Shown here: positions 5,320 through 5,787 of the stretch, one piece after another | Layout of the letters: each line of letters opens with the position of its first letter | Numbering within the stretch: position 1 is the stretch's first letter | Source of the DNA: JBAWVR01 sp964583845 | Lineage (GTDB): Bacteria; Patescibacteriota; Minisyncoccia; Phycocordibacterales; GWA1-40-21 | Direction: 5' to 3' | Length of the DNA: 5,787 nt | NCBI GenBank assembly: GCA_964583845.1 | Contig: CAZOXG010000037.1 | Location: 1-5,787, forward strand | The notes under the pieces: generated by a model | What the model saw: the letters and a program-made list of their open reading frames with translations, nothing else | What the model was told of the DNA's origin: nothing | Database searches by the model: none | Translations under genes and position numbers: made by a program

Positions 5320-5787
5320 AAGAATTCCCCCTCACCCACTCCCCATAAATCTCATTAATCATTCCCCAGGTTCTAGTATAAACATAACCCGTTGGTTCGG
5401 TAATCTTCCAGTAACCTAGAATGTAATCAGAGTATTTCAACTGGAAAGCTTTGACCGCTATAACATCAACTTGTTTGTAGATACCATCAACAATTAGATT
5501 AGTCCCTTCAAAGGTATTGAGAAACACCTGGAGACGTTTCACTTGTTCGGGATCATTCACTCCCCCTTCTTTGATGAAACCTGTGAGGTATGGAGATGTT
5601 GGAGCGACTACGTAAGTAGTAATAGAGACAGTTGGTACTGCTTCTACTACTGGAGTAGAGACTGGATTAGAACCGGTGACGATTGGTTTAGTGATTACCT
5701 CAGTGGTAGTCGTAGCGGCTCCACTTAGAGGTTCAGTCGTTGTAGCAGTAGTTGTCGCAGTGACACTACCGCCAGAGATGGTAGTAG
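5318..5787 (-). CDS. Surface protein, C-terminal part: Thr-rich linker and peptidoglycan-binding-like domain (partial)
   Basis: The minus-strand frame is open from the window edge to the TAA at 5318-5320, so only the last 155 residues are seen and the N-terminus is missing. The first 60 or so residues are a low-complexity Thr/Val/Pro linker (ATTTATTTEP, PVSTPVVEAVP). Then comes YLTGFIKEGG and a C-terminal domain with VKRLQVFLN, LIVDGIYK, AVKAFQLKY and PTGYVYTRT. These fit the peptidoglycan_binding_1-like helical repeat that, from memory, ends many Parcubacteria secreted proteins. The domain would anchor an exported protein to the cell wall. An in-frame GTG at 5560 (NDPEQ follows) falls inside the domain and is not a credible start. 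The catalytic or adhesive part, if any, lies beyond the window. Confidence 0.8.
   Translation of the reverse strand, partial: TTISGGSVTATTTATTTEPLSGAATTTTEVITKPIVTGSNPVSTPVVEAVPTVSITTYVVAPTSPYLTGFIKEGGVNDPEQVKRLQVFLNTFEGTNLIVDGIYKQVDVIAVKAFQLKYSDYILGYWKITEPTGYVYTRTWGMINEIYGEWVRGNS

Noticed and set aside
5318..5560. An 80-aa stand-alone gene starting at the GTG at 5560
   Set aside because: The frame stays open upstream to the window edge, and the domain already begins before the GTG (YLTGFIKEGG).
5543..5728. 61-aa plus-strand frame rich in Ser, Trp and Asp
   Set aside because: It is the complement of the Thr-rich linker of the minus-strand surface gene; the composition follows from that repeat.

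Overview
The window reads like a stretch of a low-GC bacterial genome, most plausibly a member of the Candidate Phyla Radiation (Parcubacteria/Patescibacteria type). This is inferred from gene style and was not tested by any search. The supporting signs are small exported coiled-coil and single-helix proteins, a secreted protein with a long Thr-rich linker and a C-terminal peptidoglycan-binding-like repeat, a GH18 hydrolase with a signal peptide, a shortened trigger factor, and AT-rich leaders mostly without Shine-Dalgarno sequences. No rRNA, tRNA, CRISPR array or insertion sequence was seen.

Layout. Bases 13-1059 (minus) encode an exported GH18-type glycoside hydrolase. It diverges from a short plus-strand unit of two genes: a 212-aa exported coiled-coil protein (1191-1829) and a 79-aa single-pass membrane protein (1858-2097). 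This unit has a very good sigma70-type promoter at 1115-1143 and ends at a hairpin terminator at 2117-2153. Next is a self-contained cassette (about 2152-4165) with its own consensus-like promoter, two 22-bp inverted repeats, a strong Shine-Dalgarno, one 608-aa gene of unknown function and its own terminator. Its base composition is clearly richer in GC than its surroundings. After it lies tig (trigger factor, 4213-5262), which lacks the usual peptidyl-prolyl isomerase domain. A 15-bp bidirectional terminator (5276-5319) separates tig from a convergent minus-strand gene that runs off the right edge. That gene encodes the C-terminal part of a surface protein with a peptidoglycan-binding-like domain.

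How it fits together. Four of the six genes encode exported or membrane proteins, and two of these (GH18, peptidoglycan-binding-like) point to cell-wall work. Trigger factor is a cytosolic housekeeping chaperone. The 608-aa gene looks like a cargo gene inserted between two native transcription units. It is the most unusual element here: a predicted four-helix membrane anchor followed by a large aromatic-rich beta-type region, an OB-like segment and a charged helical tail.
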